The notes: generated from the sequence alone by a model not told the origin. 64,000 nucleotides of DNA from Sthenelais limicola (GCA_942159475.1 OW804096.1:135591625-135655624), one strand, 5' to 3'; positions 20,860-33,416 are shown, numbered from the stretch's first letter. Translations and numbers: made by a program.

Positions 20860-23800
20860 ATGAGCGCCCGTGGAGAGTACGACGATGAATTTTGGAGTGA
20901 TTTATTTGAGGAAGTTAATGTGGTGAGTACAAACTTGTAATATCCAATGCATATCATTTAATGTTTAATGAGAGAGAGAAGAGATTGTACGTGTCTGGTG
21001 TTGTTATTATTATTATTGGTTTCATTGTTTTACATGTACAGGATCCTAGAACGTTAGCTGACATTGTCGAGCAGTGTTCAGAACCCGACCTAGACGGGAT
21101 ACTAGCCATGGTAAGAACCTTGTGAAATGAACTGTAATTGCAGCGGATTGATATTATTTTGCAATAAAATATAACTAGAGAGAGAGACTAAGGTTATAAC
21201 AAATTCAGATAGTTTATTGATGCGGAGCTTTATTTTTTTTTTGGTGGGTTACAGATTGACTTGCCGAATACTTAAGGAAACCAACAATTAAATGAAGATG
21301 GGAATCGTAACACAATGGAGGTACAATACAATACTAATAATTTGACTAATAATGTTTGGTTAAGACTAAATATTGAACTAGCTGTTTAACAACATGTGGT
21401 TTTAATGGTTGAGTAATTACTAATATAACACTAAACCTTTACTGTTGTGTGTAGAATAAAACCGATGACCGCTACGCTGTGTCTACTAGCCCGCAGCCTG
21501 GTTGTAGCACCGACCAACAGTACGCCATGGTATGTAAAGAATAATAATAATAATCCGAGTATTACATTTTGGTTAACATTAAACATTGAATTATATTACC
21601 TGTTTAACAACATGCGGTTTTTAATTGTTGAGTAATTACTAATATAGCACCAAACCTTTATTGTTGTGCGTAGAATAAAACCGATGGATGCTGTGTTGTG
21701 ACTAGCGACCCACAGCCTGGTCCTAGAGCAGACCAACAGTGTACCATGGCGGGCTATGATAACACGTTTGCTGTTCCCAACATTGAGGTAACATGTTGAT
21801 AATACTAATATTAAGTTTACAATACAGTTTAAAACTAAAAATAACATGTTGATAATACATTTGATATAGGGTTACATGCAGTTTAGAACCAGATTAATAA
21901 CTAGCTTTTTAAAAAAATATGAAAATAGTACAATATATTTGATATAGGACTACATACAGTTTATAACTAAAGTAACATGTTGGTAATACATTTGATATAG
22001 GACTACATACAGATTGTAAGAACTAAAGAATAACCAGATGTTTAAATATGGAAGAATTAACTGAACCTTTTTGTTTAAACTATACTTTAGTGTAATGATG
22101 GAGCCTTCAACGACGTAATTGATATGCTGTGTCGAGCAGAATTGGAGGTTCTATCATCTGGTGTGGTACAGGGGGTGCTGTCGGCTGTGGAGCAGTTCGA
22201 GGGTTTTAGCGAGACCGACTCCACATGCAACACGACTGAAGGATACAAAAAAGAGGTTTTAAAAAAACCCTCTTCAAACGGTAAGGATACCTATTGGTGG
22301 TATTTTGCAAGAACAACAGATAAATGCATTATATTTATGGTGGTAACATAGAGGTGTTATAAAACAATATAAATATTATTGTAAATAATGAAATATAAGG
22401 TATGCTTCTGTTTTTTCAGCTTTTGTTTGTGTGTGATCATTGCGGGAATGTGTTTAAGGGTAGGCTATCCTACACTAAACACATAATGGAATGCACTTAC
22501 AACACTGGAGTTGTAACTGAAAACTGCACAGTCCCCTTAGACCCCATTGCTAAAGTGGACGAGATAGAAAGTAACACGGAATTGGTTAAGAGAACTAAGA
22601 CAAAAAATCGTCTTTCCTTACCCAAAGGAAAGTTTACATGTCCCTTTTGCTCAAGGGCATACAAACGAAAGTACAACCTTGACAGGCATGTCAGTCTGTG
22701 TCCCTACAGAGGAACCAAAGTTAGAGATATTCAAGGCGGTGAGGTGAATAAAATAAGATACTAGATATATTATAATTCTTGTTATTCTGTGAATAATTAC
22801 AAATGTGCAGTGCTATATATATTGTGTACAGAACACTTATTTTCGTGCTTTTATCAATATTTTTAATAGTGCAACGATGGATTAGCACAGCATGACAACG
22901 CAGAGACTAAACACAGTTCAAAATCTAAAAATACTTCATATTTAGAGTGTCCCCACTGTCAAAAAGTATTTAAGTTTTACCAAGGACTGTATAGACACAT
23001 TCAAACATGTACAAAGAGGCCTAGGTGTTTGGAATGTGGATATAAATCCAAAAACCAGAGAGACTATACAGAGCATCGAGCTAAACATAATACCGACCTA
23101 AATAAATACAAATGTAGATCATGCAACGAGACATTTTACAACAGAAATAGGCTTTACGCACACAGACAGCTGTTACACGGCAAAGGAGGAGAGCTGCAAA
23201 ACCCTCCCTGGGACCAGGCGCCATGGCATGAAGCAAACGGAAACGTTATAGACCAGGACATGGAGGAGATGTTTGCCGTTAACCGTGGTCATATTTTGGC
23301 TCCTCACCAACGAGGGGATATAACTGCCCAGTTTAACTTTCCCACCAATGATTTACAAGAAGGCCCTGCCGAGTTTGATCGCCATGTGGATGTTATAGCG
23401 AATGAGGTAGACACCGCATTTAGGATTGACGTATCTGTTGGCATGGTCTTACGCAACACAGAGACGAATGAGGTTAGATACTTTATCCCCTATACAAACT
23501 CGATGTTGTTACCCAAACCATTTTATGTATCTCAACACTCCGACCTATTGAAACTGAAGACATTATTGCGGGACATGGACATCTATGAATATGTAAGATC
23601 CATCAGACCTGATTCAAAGTGGAGACCGTGGATGATTACAAACATAACCTATTTTGTTACGTTTACTGAATATCCCCTGGGAAAGGGTTTGTGTCCCAAC
23701 TACCTTAAGAATAAGAGGATTGTGGTGTGTTTGGATGTAAAGCAAGACGACCGGTCCCAACCAATAGACGACAACCTATGTGTATTTAGATGTTTATCCC

Positions 23801-25250
23801 TGCACATGAAGAACAAAGCTATGATGATGAACAAGACAACAATGGAGCTATATGAGCAGTGGAGGAAATACATTAAAAAAACCTACAGTGTTGAACTTTG
23901 TGATGATCCAAAGAAGTTTAGGGGGATACTACTGAATGATATTTCAGACCTTGAGGAATGCTTTCAGTTAAACGTAAACATATACGATTTACAGGCTGAC
24001 GATTCTGTATTCCTAATATACTTTTCCAAGTGTCATTTTCAATCGGAAATGAGTATGAACATGTATAACGGACACCTGTCATATATTAAGGACTTTAAGG
24101 CATTTGCCAAAAAGTTTCAGTGTGATGTCTGCCGCCGATATTTTACACGTCTAAACAGATTGACCGTTCACAGACGAACATGCAGCGGCAGAACAAAGTT
24201 TACCTATAAGGGAGGTGTGTACAGTCAGGCAAAGACAATATTTGAACAGTTGGAGGAGGTAGGCGTAATAACAGAGGACAGGACATTTGAACACTTTGCC
24301 GTGTACGACTTTGAGGCACTGTTGGAAAAGACATCAATACAGAATTCCGAGAAGTTGTTATGATACCAGAAACAGGCCTATATCGGTATCAATATGCAGC
24401 AACGTTGAAGGCTTTACAGATCCCATATGCTTTGTGGAGGCTAATGTTGATGATTTACTAAGCAAAATGTTTAGCAGACTTAGAGAAATTCAGGAGGCTG
24501 CTAAACGACTTAGTGAGTGCAGATGGAAGAACACGCTGAAACAGTTGGATGAGTTAATAGGTACATGGATGGCCAGAGGCGAAGAAGACAGAACCGACCT
24601 TGAAGACGAAAGAGCAGCCGACTGCAATAGTGGTGATTATGACTATGACGAGGATCATCATTATGGTGATGATGGTGATGACGATCATGAAGCCATCAAC
24701 AACATTGATTTGGACGAGGTTGTTGCAGCATCAACAAAAGGAATAAACATTATGGTTAACCACTTGTCTCGACTGAAGAGCAAGCTGACAAACTATATCA
24801 AAGTGTTACCAGTGTTTGGTTTTAACTCCGCAAACTACGATATTAACCTTGTGAAACGTCAGCTGTTTAAGTATCTGAACATGGCAGATGAAGAGACACA
24901 ACAAAGAAGCTTTGTTGTGAAGAGGAACAATAGCTACCTTGTGGTGGACAACGCTTTGTACAAGTTTCTCGACATTGCCAACTTTTTAGCTCCTGGTTGT
25001 TCCTATGCTAAGTACCTACGCGCATACGGGATTTTATGTAAGGAGAAAACGAGAAACGGGATTCGCTTCTGAGAGATGTCATACATACATGCTTATGTTT
25101 GTGTGGTTAGAATGGCTAAATAGACAACGTAAGAAAGCGGGGCAACCCCTAATTCGACACAAATGCAACACAGGCAAAATGCGTATTGCCTCGTACAGAG
25201 CAGATGGAATGTGTCCTGAATCGAACACGTTGTTTTTCTTGTGTGTGTAA
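20860..25250 (+). pseudogene. Multi-exon family-B DNA polymerase, broken (element B, copy 1)
   Basis: Predicted exons, all joined in phase 0 at GT/AG sites: 20,860-20,922; 21,042-21,110; 21,255-21,320 (holds a TAA); 21,455-21,529; 21,674-21,787; 22,091-22,342; 22,420-22,743; 22,870 onward. Exons four and five are duplicates of each other. The protein has C2H2 fingers (CDHCGNVF, CPFCSRAY, CPHCQKVF, CRSCNETF), the conserved region from FNFPTNDL to YFVT, an OTU-like Cys block (DNLCVFRC) and His block (GHLSYI), another finger, and exonuclease motifs ExoI (YDFE, near 24,306) and ExoII (GFNSANYD, near 24,820). It is damaged by a TGA with a 2-base deletion near 24,360, and from about 25,030 it jumps over ExoIII and motif A to the EWLNRQRKKAG region, then ends. 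Confidence 0.88.
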
Positions 25251-26960
25251 TTACCGATATACTGTGTACCAAACAGTGTATTTACTTTTACCTATTTTTA
25301 TTGATATTTACAATAGTGCAATGATGGACTAGTGCGGGATGACAACACAGATCAACACAATTCAAAAAATAAAAATACTAGATATTTAGAGTGCCCCCAC
25401 TGTTAAAAACTTTTTTCATTTCACCGAGGACTGTATAGACACATCCAAACAAGCACCAAGAGGCCTAGGTGTCTGGAATGTGGATATAAGTCCAGAAAGA
25501 AGAGAGACTTTACAGCTCATCAAGCTAAACATAATACTGACTTAAATAGATACAAATGTAGATTGTGCAACAAGTCATTTTGCAACAGAAATCAACTTTA
25601 CGCACACAGACAGCTTTTACACGGCAAAGGAGGAGAGCTGCAAAAGACTCCCGTGGACCAGGCTCCATGGCGTAAAGCAAATGGTAACATTATAGACCAG
25701 GACATGGAGGAGATGTTTGCCGTTAACCGCGGCCATATTTCGGCCCCTCACCAATGAGGAGCTATAACTGCCCAGTTTATCTTTCCCACCAATGATTTAC
25801 AGGAAGATCCTGCCAAGTTTGATCACCATGTGGATGTTATAGCGAACAAGGTAGACACCGCGTTTAGGATTGATGTATCTGTTGGCACAGTTCTAGGCAA
25901 CACAGAGACGAATGATTTTAGATACTTTATTCCCTATACCAACTTGACACTGTTACCCAAACCATTCTACGTGTCCCGACACTCCGACCTATTTAAACTG
26001 AAGACATTACCGCAGGACATGGACATTTACAAATATGTAAGATCCATTAGACCTGATTCCAAGTGGAGACGGTGGATGATTACAAACATAACCTATTTTG
26101 TTACCTTAAGAATAAGAGGAGTGTGGTGTGTTTGGATGTAAAACAAGACGGTTCGTCCCAACCAATAAACGACAACCTATGTGTCTTTAGATGTTTAGCC
26201 TTGCACATGAAGAAGGAACCTTTGATGTCGAACAAGACAGCAACCGAGCTATATGAGCAGTGGAGGGAATACATCAAAAGAACCTATAGCATTGAACTTT
26301 GCAATGACCCAAAGGAGTTTAGGGGAATACTACTGAATGATATTTCTGACCTTGAGGAATGCTTTCAGTTAAACGTAAACGTATATGATCTGCAGCCTGA
26401 TGATTTTGTATTTTTAATATACCTTTCCAAGTGCCATTTTCAATTGAAAATGAATATGAACATGTACAATGGACACCTTTCCTATATTAGGGACTTTAAC
26501 GCATATGCCAAGAAGTTTCAGTGCGATGTCTGTCTTCGACATTTTACATGTTTAAACAATTTGACCGTTCACAGATGAACATGCAGCGGCAGAACAAGGT
26601 TTATCTATAAGAGAGGTCTGTACAGTCAAGCAAAGAAGACAATATTTGAACAGTCGGAGGAGGTAGGTGTAATGACAGAGGACAGAACGTTTGAACACTT
26701 TGCTGTGTACGACTTTAAGGCGATGTTGGAAAAAATGTCTCTAGAGAATTCAGACAAGTTTTTATGGTACAAAAAACATAGGCCTATATCGGTATGGATA
26801 TGCAGCAACGTTGAAGGCTTTACAGATCCCATATGCTTTGTGGAGGCTAATGTTGATGACCTATTGAGCAAAAACGACTTAGTGAGCGTGGATTGCTGAA
26901 TGCACTGAAACAATTGGACGATTTATTAGCTACATGGACGGCCTGAGGCTAAGAAGAAGA
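25251..26960 (+). pseudogene. Tandem partial duplicate of the PolB gene (element B, copy 2)
   Basis: This repeats 22,770-24,600 of copy 1, starting in the last part of the intron (acceptor AATAG before TGCAATGATGG at about 25,316). It covers the zinc fingers through the region just after ExoI (YDFKAM, with the ExoI Glu changed to Lys). There are at least three in-frame stops (near 25,404, 25,755 and 26,576), a deletion that removes the TEYPLGKG block near 26,105, and a truncation after DDLLSKN. It keeps Trp where copy 1 has TGA at the break, so the two copies decayed separately after the duplication. Confidence 0.88.
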
Positions 26961-27144
26961 CAGGGAAATACTATTTAAACATCGCATTGTTAAGAAATCA
27001 TTTTACTTTTTAGCTAAAACTACTTATTTTCTATATACTCAGTCTAATACGTGGTTATCTAAGGGACATAGATTTATCCTTAACTCAATTAATTAAACCA
27101 TGAAAAACTAAGTAACTCCATGTGACATTGTTGTATATTTGCAG

Positions 27145-27962
27145 CTGAATTCATCACCCGGTGTGAGGTGCCAGTAGGTGCAGGTGAAGATAAGGGTATA
27201 GATGACATCTGCTGGATGGATGCCACCACCCTGGTGGTAGTACAGTTAAGAGGGAGCCAGGTGTTGAGATACAGCATAGGCAGGGATGGCTGCACACACA
27301 CTGTGCTGGACAGTGGCTATAGAGCAGACCGTGTGGCATGTGATAGAAGCACCAGGAGGGTGTATGTGAATGATTACTGTAATGATAGGGTGGTTATGTA
27401 TAGCCTAACTAACACTGGTGCTGGTGGTGAGGTATGGCAGCCACTGGGTGTGCAGCAGCCACAGCATATAAGTGTGAACGACAGGTATATAGTTGTATGT
27501 GGGGGGCATGATATAACCCATGTGTCTGTGTACAACAAGCAGAGGGTGCTCCGCCAGCAGACCCAGGTGGCTACTACTGGTGTTGATATAGACTACAGCT
27601 ACCTGACTGCTGGAGGGGTATGGGCGGCCAGTTTATGGGGTCATCAGGTAGTTATATACAACATATACAGCAACTCATTGCGCATAGTGGGAAAGTATGG
27701 CCAGGGAGATGGCCAGTTTAATGATGCACAGGGAGTGAGTGGTGGCCCTAATGATGGGTCACTGCTAATATCTGACTATGGTAATGGGAGGATCGGTGTG
27801 TGGAGTGTGGAAGGTGAGTTTATGTCACACCTCACCCTGGAAGGCAGACAGGTGAGCAGCCCTACAGCTCTGTCAGTGGTTGACAGGACGCCAGGAGACT
27901 CCAGCCTCATGGCTGTTACTACATACTCTGGGAATGAGCTAATCATATACAGTCTCCACTGA
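27145..27962 (+). CDS. NHL-repeat beta-propeller exon, probable host-gene fragment
   Basis: One exon, opened by a good acceptor (TATATTTGCAG, ending 27,144) and closed by TGA at 27,960. The 272 or so residues are beta-propeller repeats: RVYVNDYCNDRVVMYSL, a VSVYN blade, and the classic NHL blade GKYGQGDGQFNDAQGV followed by SDYGNGRIGVW. Such propellers bind RNA or protein partners, for example in TRIM-NHL proteins. The exon is GC-richer than its surroundings and needs an upstream exon supplying one base of the first codon; none is visible. There is no poly(A) tail, so it was not copied from mRNA. It lies inside element B, so either a host exon was picked up or the enclosing repeats flank a composite of older DNA. 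Confidence 0.75.
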
Positions 27963-27991
27963 GACCAGTGATGTACTCGCTTACCGAGGGT

Positions 27992-28352
27992 AAATGTGGT
28001 GTGTTTCAGAAAAATCAGTCACAAGTCGCAAAATTGATATTATAAGGTTGTTTACGTACAAGATCTCTTTGGAATATTTTCATTTTTGGGGTGTCCAGTC
28101 ATTGTGGTTGTATGAATACATGTACAAAAATTCAAGACTGTTTATTGATTATATCAGTGTGTTATTTAGATCATCTTATTGAGTATGTTTAGCTACTTTA
28201 CTAGTAATATCCACCTAGAAATATTGCAAACTTTTTTTTCAAAAATAAAAATATATGACTAAAAAGACAAAAGTACTTGTTTACTTTCATTTTATTCAAA
28301 TATGATGATATCTCAAAATTCAATTTATGCGACTTATGACTCATTTTCCACT
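27992..28352. mobile_element. MITE with AAGTCGCA inverted ends
   Basis: The left end CAGAAAAATCAGTCACAAGTCGC and the inverted right end GGAAAATGAGTCATAAGTCGC correspond. A longer copy with the same ends is at 40,250-40,665. The right end abuts the LINE fragment. Confidence 0.7.
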
Positions 28353-29764
28353 CAAGATTGCTAACCAAACTTGAGAAATATGGTGTTGAAGGAAAGGAGT
28401 TAAAATGGTTTAAAGACTATCTATCGAACAGAAACCAACAGGTCATCACCAACGGTGTGCACAGGGCACAACACCAGGCCCCATACTCTTTAATTTGTAC
28501 ATAAATGACCTTCCTCGAGTCATAAAAAAAACGACGATACAAATGTTCGCCAATGACACGATTATTTATGTTTCTGGACCAGATACAAAAGTTACAACCT
28601 CACACCTGCAGATCAATAACCTTGGTGAGTAGTGTGAGACATATAGGATCTCCCTTAACTTAGGAAAATAAAAAATTCAGACAATTTTTCCCGGCCGTTG
28701 ATCAGATCAAGATGGGTAGCCCAAGGCCTAGGCGTGTTACCAGAATACCAGATAACTCTTAACAATGAAGTACTTGAAGATGTTTCAAACTATAAGTACC
28801 TGGGTACCGAAATTGGTGCCACCCTGAAATTTAACAATCACATTGCCAAGTTAACCAAATTATTGAGTTATAAAAGTTGGCAATTCACTAGATTAAAAAA
28901 TAAAGTACCCAAAAGTGTACTGCTACTGGTTAACAAGGTAATGGTCTTACCCCTAATCGACCAAATCGATATCCTGCTTGACTCACATAGTTCCACTAAC
29001 CTCCATAGACTCCAAATTCTTCAAAATCGTATCTTGAAGACCATTTATAGACTTCCTCCTAGAACCAATGTCCATGACTTGCATATTGAAAAACGACTAC
29101 TACCTCTTAAACATCGCAGACGCTTTCATCTATTACAGGCGGGTCACCGCAGGGCTTAAAATCCAGATAATATTGACTTACGTTCTATCAATACAGGAAA
29201 CTTTGTCGAAGGAAGAAAGATATTAAAACAAATCACTCTAAAATCAGAACAAATCAGGAAATCAATACATAACCAAATTACAACAAGCTGGAATAGATTA
29301 CCCATGGTGGCCCACCGCACAATAGACCATCAAGCATTTAAAAATAATGCTAGAGCCATATACATCTGGAATTTATATAGATTCATATGTATAATGTATG
29401 TGAATATTCATATTTACTTATCATGTCTTTCCTCTTATCGACCTTCCTCCCCCCTCTCCACCCCCTTTTCCCCTTCCCCCCAACCCCCCGGGAAAAACCT
29501 AATTCAGCTAATCATCATTGAGTAAATGTTGTCATTATTACCTTTTGAAATGCTAAGGCACCCATATCGTTGTTATCCTGTAATTTGAAAACTATTACTG
29601 TACAAAGGTAGAGAACCATTGCCAGTCCATGACTGAGATGGTATTGTTACTCTACTCACATGCATTGTAAGTACCACCAGGGGGGCTAGAAACCTCCCAA
29701 TTGCTGGAGCACTCCTCTGATTGGCTAATATATTAGCAATAAAAGTTTTCTAAATCTAAATCTA
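28353..29764 (+). mobile_element. 5'-truncated LINE fragment (reverse transcriptase)
   Basis: The translation shows KWFKDYLSNRNQQV, then LFNLYINDLP and MFANDTIIYVSG, where AND replaces the catalytic ADD, then YKYLGTEIG and the C-terminal region through 29,159. Frameshifts separate the blocks and the PQG motif is damaged. The copy ends at 29,764 in TCTAAA repeats after AATAAAAG, the same type of 3' tail as the large LINE but with a different protein. It is a dead copy. Confidence 0.85.
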
Positions 29765-30889
29765 GTTTGGAGTTAGTGCCCAGGTCAGGACAGGACTCTG
29801 GTTTCAGCATGAGGGGGCCAGTTATTAATGGAATATAAAATCCAGGCTGTTGCCATTTAGAAAATTGCATATTATACTGTAAATTTGTAGTATCAATTAA
29901 ATTATCATTTCATTTGTAAGCATGATATATTCCCAACGGTAATAAAAATAAAGTGATGTTTCAAAAGTTTTTAGTTCTTCCAAATTAGGAAATGGTCATA
30001 GATAATGTGTTGGCTTTTGTTGTAGTTTGCTCCTCAAGTTAATTCAAAATTGAATAGAACCAAGGGAACATGTTACATTAACTGCTATTTGATAGTCTGT
30101 TTATGTTTAAATTGCTTGTTGGAAACGCATAGTATTAACTATTTAATGCTAAATCGAGTCGTCTATTAGAGACTACTCCTACACTTATATAATCACCCAT
30201 ACCATGTGCAATGATGAATTTAATAAAATGTTGGCTGCTTGATGTTGGACCGATGGATGCTAGTTGACTTATTCTATTTGGAAATACTTTTATAAATTGC
30301 TTATTTCCGAATCGAGCTTGACTATATAACGAAAACTAGCAACATGTAATCGGGAATCAAGGGTTATAACTTGTATATAAATTATTATTTTGATTGTCAT
30401 GTTCTTCATTATGCACAGCCGAAGTGCCAAGATGGAATGGAACGAGCCAGCTTTCAAAATTAAACATAAAATCCAAACGACTATTTTGTTCTATTCATTT
30501 ATATAGCCATACCTCTCCATTCGATCTACTGTATGATTTATGTTTACAGGAGGAAATCCTCCTACCCCTCATCTTCCCTGCTTGAGGAAAATTATTCATT
30601 ACAATGAAAGTATTGTAACAAAAGATTTGAAACATCAGTGAGTGAGGTAGACCGAAACGGAGTCTTTGCCAGAAAGAACATAAATCAATCCCAACAATGA
30701 CATTTGTGTTGGATATTGACAACAAATAAGTTGCATATTTTGACAAGATATTGTCAATGAACGTTTTGTTATTATGGCATCCCGATTGACCAGATTTAGT
30801 ATCCGAGAAAACAACAGTAAGTGCGGGAGGGTGATATAAGGAAACAGAGCAGAGAAATAAGCACCCAGAGGGCTGTCGCACAACTGTCA
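29765..30889. other. Intergenic, nothing recognised
   Basis: AT-rich sequence. Short open frames on both strands show no domain, and I find no splice-supported gene. Confidence 0.5.
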
Positions 30890-31628
30890 ATGTCCCAATT
30901 TATTTTTAATAATATTTGAGTCTATGTATCTGTTCTATTTATATGTATTGTATGAACATGGTAGTACGATCTATAGGTTATTCATTGGGCCTAACTCAGA
31001 GAGCTCTATCTGATGCAATGACCAGTATGATGAAATACACCTTAGGTATTGCTAAGAGCAGCTCCTCCCTGTGAGTTAGTATGTATCATGAGTGACTCAC
31101 ACAAGCTCCGCCATTGGCACCAGAGGTGATGCAATGTACCCGGCTTACTCAATGCCATGAGAAGCTGATGAAATCTCCACTGTACATTGCAGGGGGCCTT
31201 GAAAAGATGATGAAATGCACCCCAAGTCTGTTGCAATGTTTAGAGTATATAAGGGCTCCCAGTCACTGTATAGAGCAGACCTTTCCTGAAGAGCTGAAGA
31301 CCTACCATCCACTGCTATACACTGAAGACATCATGCTGACTGACTGGAAGCCCTGGAGCCCTGAGAACGCCATGTTCTAATGTTTTCTGTATATTGAAAT
31401 ATTAACATGTGAATTGTGGATTAATAAACAAGCCATCCAGTACTCCAAGCCTTATTCCTTTTCTACTGAAGTTACAAGCCAAGCCTAGTTCCCATTGGAG
31501 ATATCACTCCATATGAATATATCCATATTCGTAGATATACCTGATCAGCTCCTGAAGATAAGAGTAACTCCCTAAGACTAATAGAAGTAATCCCTTATTG
31601 TAGTGTCCCCGCTCTACGGACAATAACA
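30890..31628 (+). repeat. 5' LTR, approximate
   Basis: It contains TATATAAGG at 31,246-31,254 and AATAAA at 31,423-31,428, and ends GGACAATAACA at 31,628, directly before the primer-binding-like site. With only one LTR in the window I cannot confirm the ends; the left edge is a guess at TGTCAATG. Confidence 0.55.
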
Positions 31629-32098
31629 TTTGGTGAAAGAACCCGGGCCTGGAGTATTGAAATAGAAATCCTCTATTTCATAAAGCTGAATGGCTGAGAA
31701 GTTTCATTGAGAAGATAGATGAATGACCAGTGGAGGAGAAGAGCAGCTGCCAGATGTTTATGAGAGGAGGCCTGAATGTTGATCTGATTACTCACTCATT
31801 TGCCCCACTAGAGGAGGGTTGGAACGATCTCCAAAGTTGTAATTAAAATAGGAAATCAGGGGATCTACAGCAGAGGGAAAGTCCTGCCGAAAACCATACT
31901 ATTAAAACAGCAAGATTTGACTGGTAATGATGGAGGGAAGCATTGAGAAGAATCAAGACCAACCTTGCAGAGACCGGATAATAAATGCACCTACTCCACT
32001 TCCAGCAGCTGAGGAAGAGATAGTCCAGAGTAGTAATGGGAGTGCTATTGAACCAGGCCTAATAGTTTGTTTTTAAAGATAAGATGACACATTTTAAT

Positions 32099-32161
32099 TA
32101 ATCACGTGACATCACGTGACATTACGTGACATCACGTGACATTACGTGACATCACGTGATT
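32099..32161 (+). promoter_or_regulatory. Array of five to six CACGTG-type boxes in the left end of element E
   Basis: ATCACGTGACAT and ATTACGTGACAT units alternate with about 12-base period. Weaker CACGTG/CACATG sites occur in the ends at 12,460-12,560, 43,917-43,930 and, inverted, about 34,905. CACGTG is the core of bHLH-factor sites; the regular spacing may instead serve a transposition protein. Confidence 0.55.
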
Positions 32162-32479
32162 ACAAAGGTTGTTATAGAAAAATAGCCATTACACACTTTA
32201 ATGACCTTAATATTATTAATTTAGAACATTACTCGCTGGTAATGCATAGAAAGTTCACACACACAGCCACTTTACATTTGAGAAAGTAACATGTTGAGAT
32301 TTATCATTCATTCCTTTTGTGATTGGTTGGATAATATTTCAATCATTGATAAATTGTAGTTTTATATATCCCATAATAGAAAACAGCTTTTGATTGTGGT
32401 TATATTTCCCACCATTATTGGTATAAATAAGAGGAAGAACCCACATCATTACTGAACACTTGATCAGTACTAATACAAC

Positions 32480-33416
32480 ATGCAACACCTAACCACCTTC
32501 ACTACAAGACTTGCAATGGCTCTGATTAAGATAACCACCACTCTGAGTGTTGAGTTTAGAAGGGGGGGAAAGATTACCCTGATGCGAAAAAAAAGATGAT
32601 TACGTGCGGTATGTTCACACGAACATTGATCTAGTGAAAAAAGGGTTCTCAAACAAAGAACAACTAAAGTCAGGTGTTGTTCTGACACTTGAGGACACAT
32701 GGATTGTGGAAGTGGAGGTGTTTTATGACACAGAGTACGTGTGTTTTTTGCACACCAATGAAAACGGGGAGCGAATTTCCATAAAAATAATGTTATAGTG
32801 TTTTTTCCTATTATTATTGGCACATATTTTACCCCACAACATCTTAATGTTTAAAATAATTAACTATTCTATGTATTTATTTATTTACAGTCGTGATTGT
32901 TTCAATCTCACATACGATGAACTTGACGAGTTGGAGGGAATTATTTCATCACGGGCAGAGGCAAACCCCTTAAAAAGAAAAAGGATGGAGGGGGGAGATG
33001 AGACCGAAAAAAAGAAAAACAAGGGTCACAGAGTGGAGTTGTTCCACTGGAACATTAAAAGCGGGGAGACAACACTAGAATCCAGTGAAAGTGGGTTCTT
33101 AACCTTTCAGAGTTGCAAAGCTCAAGCCACAGCTGCACTGGTCGCCCAACACGATAGCTCTGCCTACATCGACATCGGTTTAGAGGCCAAAAAAACAGTC
33201 TCTATGAAGGAGATTGTGATCAAAACGTATTATTACTTGTTATTTACAGAGTGCTGTCTTCTCTGGAAAGTAGCATGTAATAGAACCTTGGATTTGGAGG
33301 CCCCTCTTGCCTATAGTTTGGAAGCTCTCACAAGGGCCAACTTGCGAGTGTCTAAACACCCCACCAAAGAGGGGGTTAACTACACCCCAATCTTACACCC
33401 CTATTTATTAATATGA
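32480..33416 (+). pseudogene. LSVEF gene of element E, frameshifted
   Basis: A TATA box (TATAAATA, 32,422-32,429) precedes ATG 32,480. The first part ends in a poly-A run (TTLSVEFRRGGK then MRKK) where a one-base shift leads into the open frame from 32,604 (TNIDLVKKGF, VEVEVFYDTEYV, NENGERI). An intron with acceptor TTTACAG (ending 32,890) leads to 32,891-33,416: RDCFNLTYDELDELEG, a basic patch (LKRKRM, EKKKNK), then FHWNIKSGE and ESGFLTFQS. The beta strands followed by an 'xLTxxEWxxL'-like helix recall PC4-type single-strand DNA-binding proteins, but this is only a shape resemblance. Relatives lie at 58,568 (same N terminus) and probably 37,441. Confidence 0.6.

Noticed and set aside
31114..31380. 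88-codon open frame in the LTR
   Set aside because: It spans the LTR TATA box and leader, so it is more likely regulatory DNA than coding.
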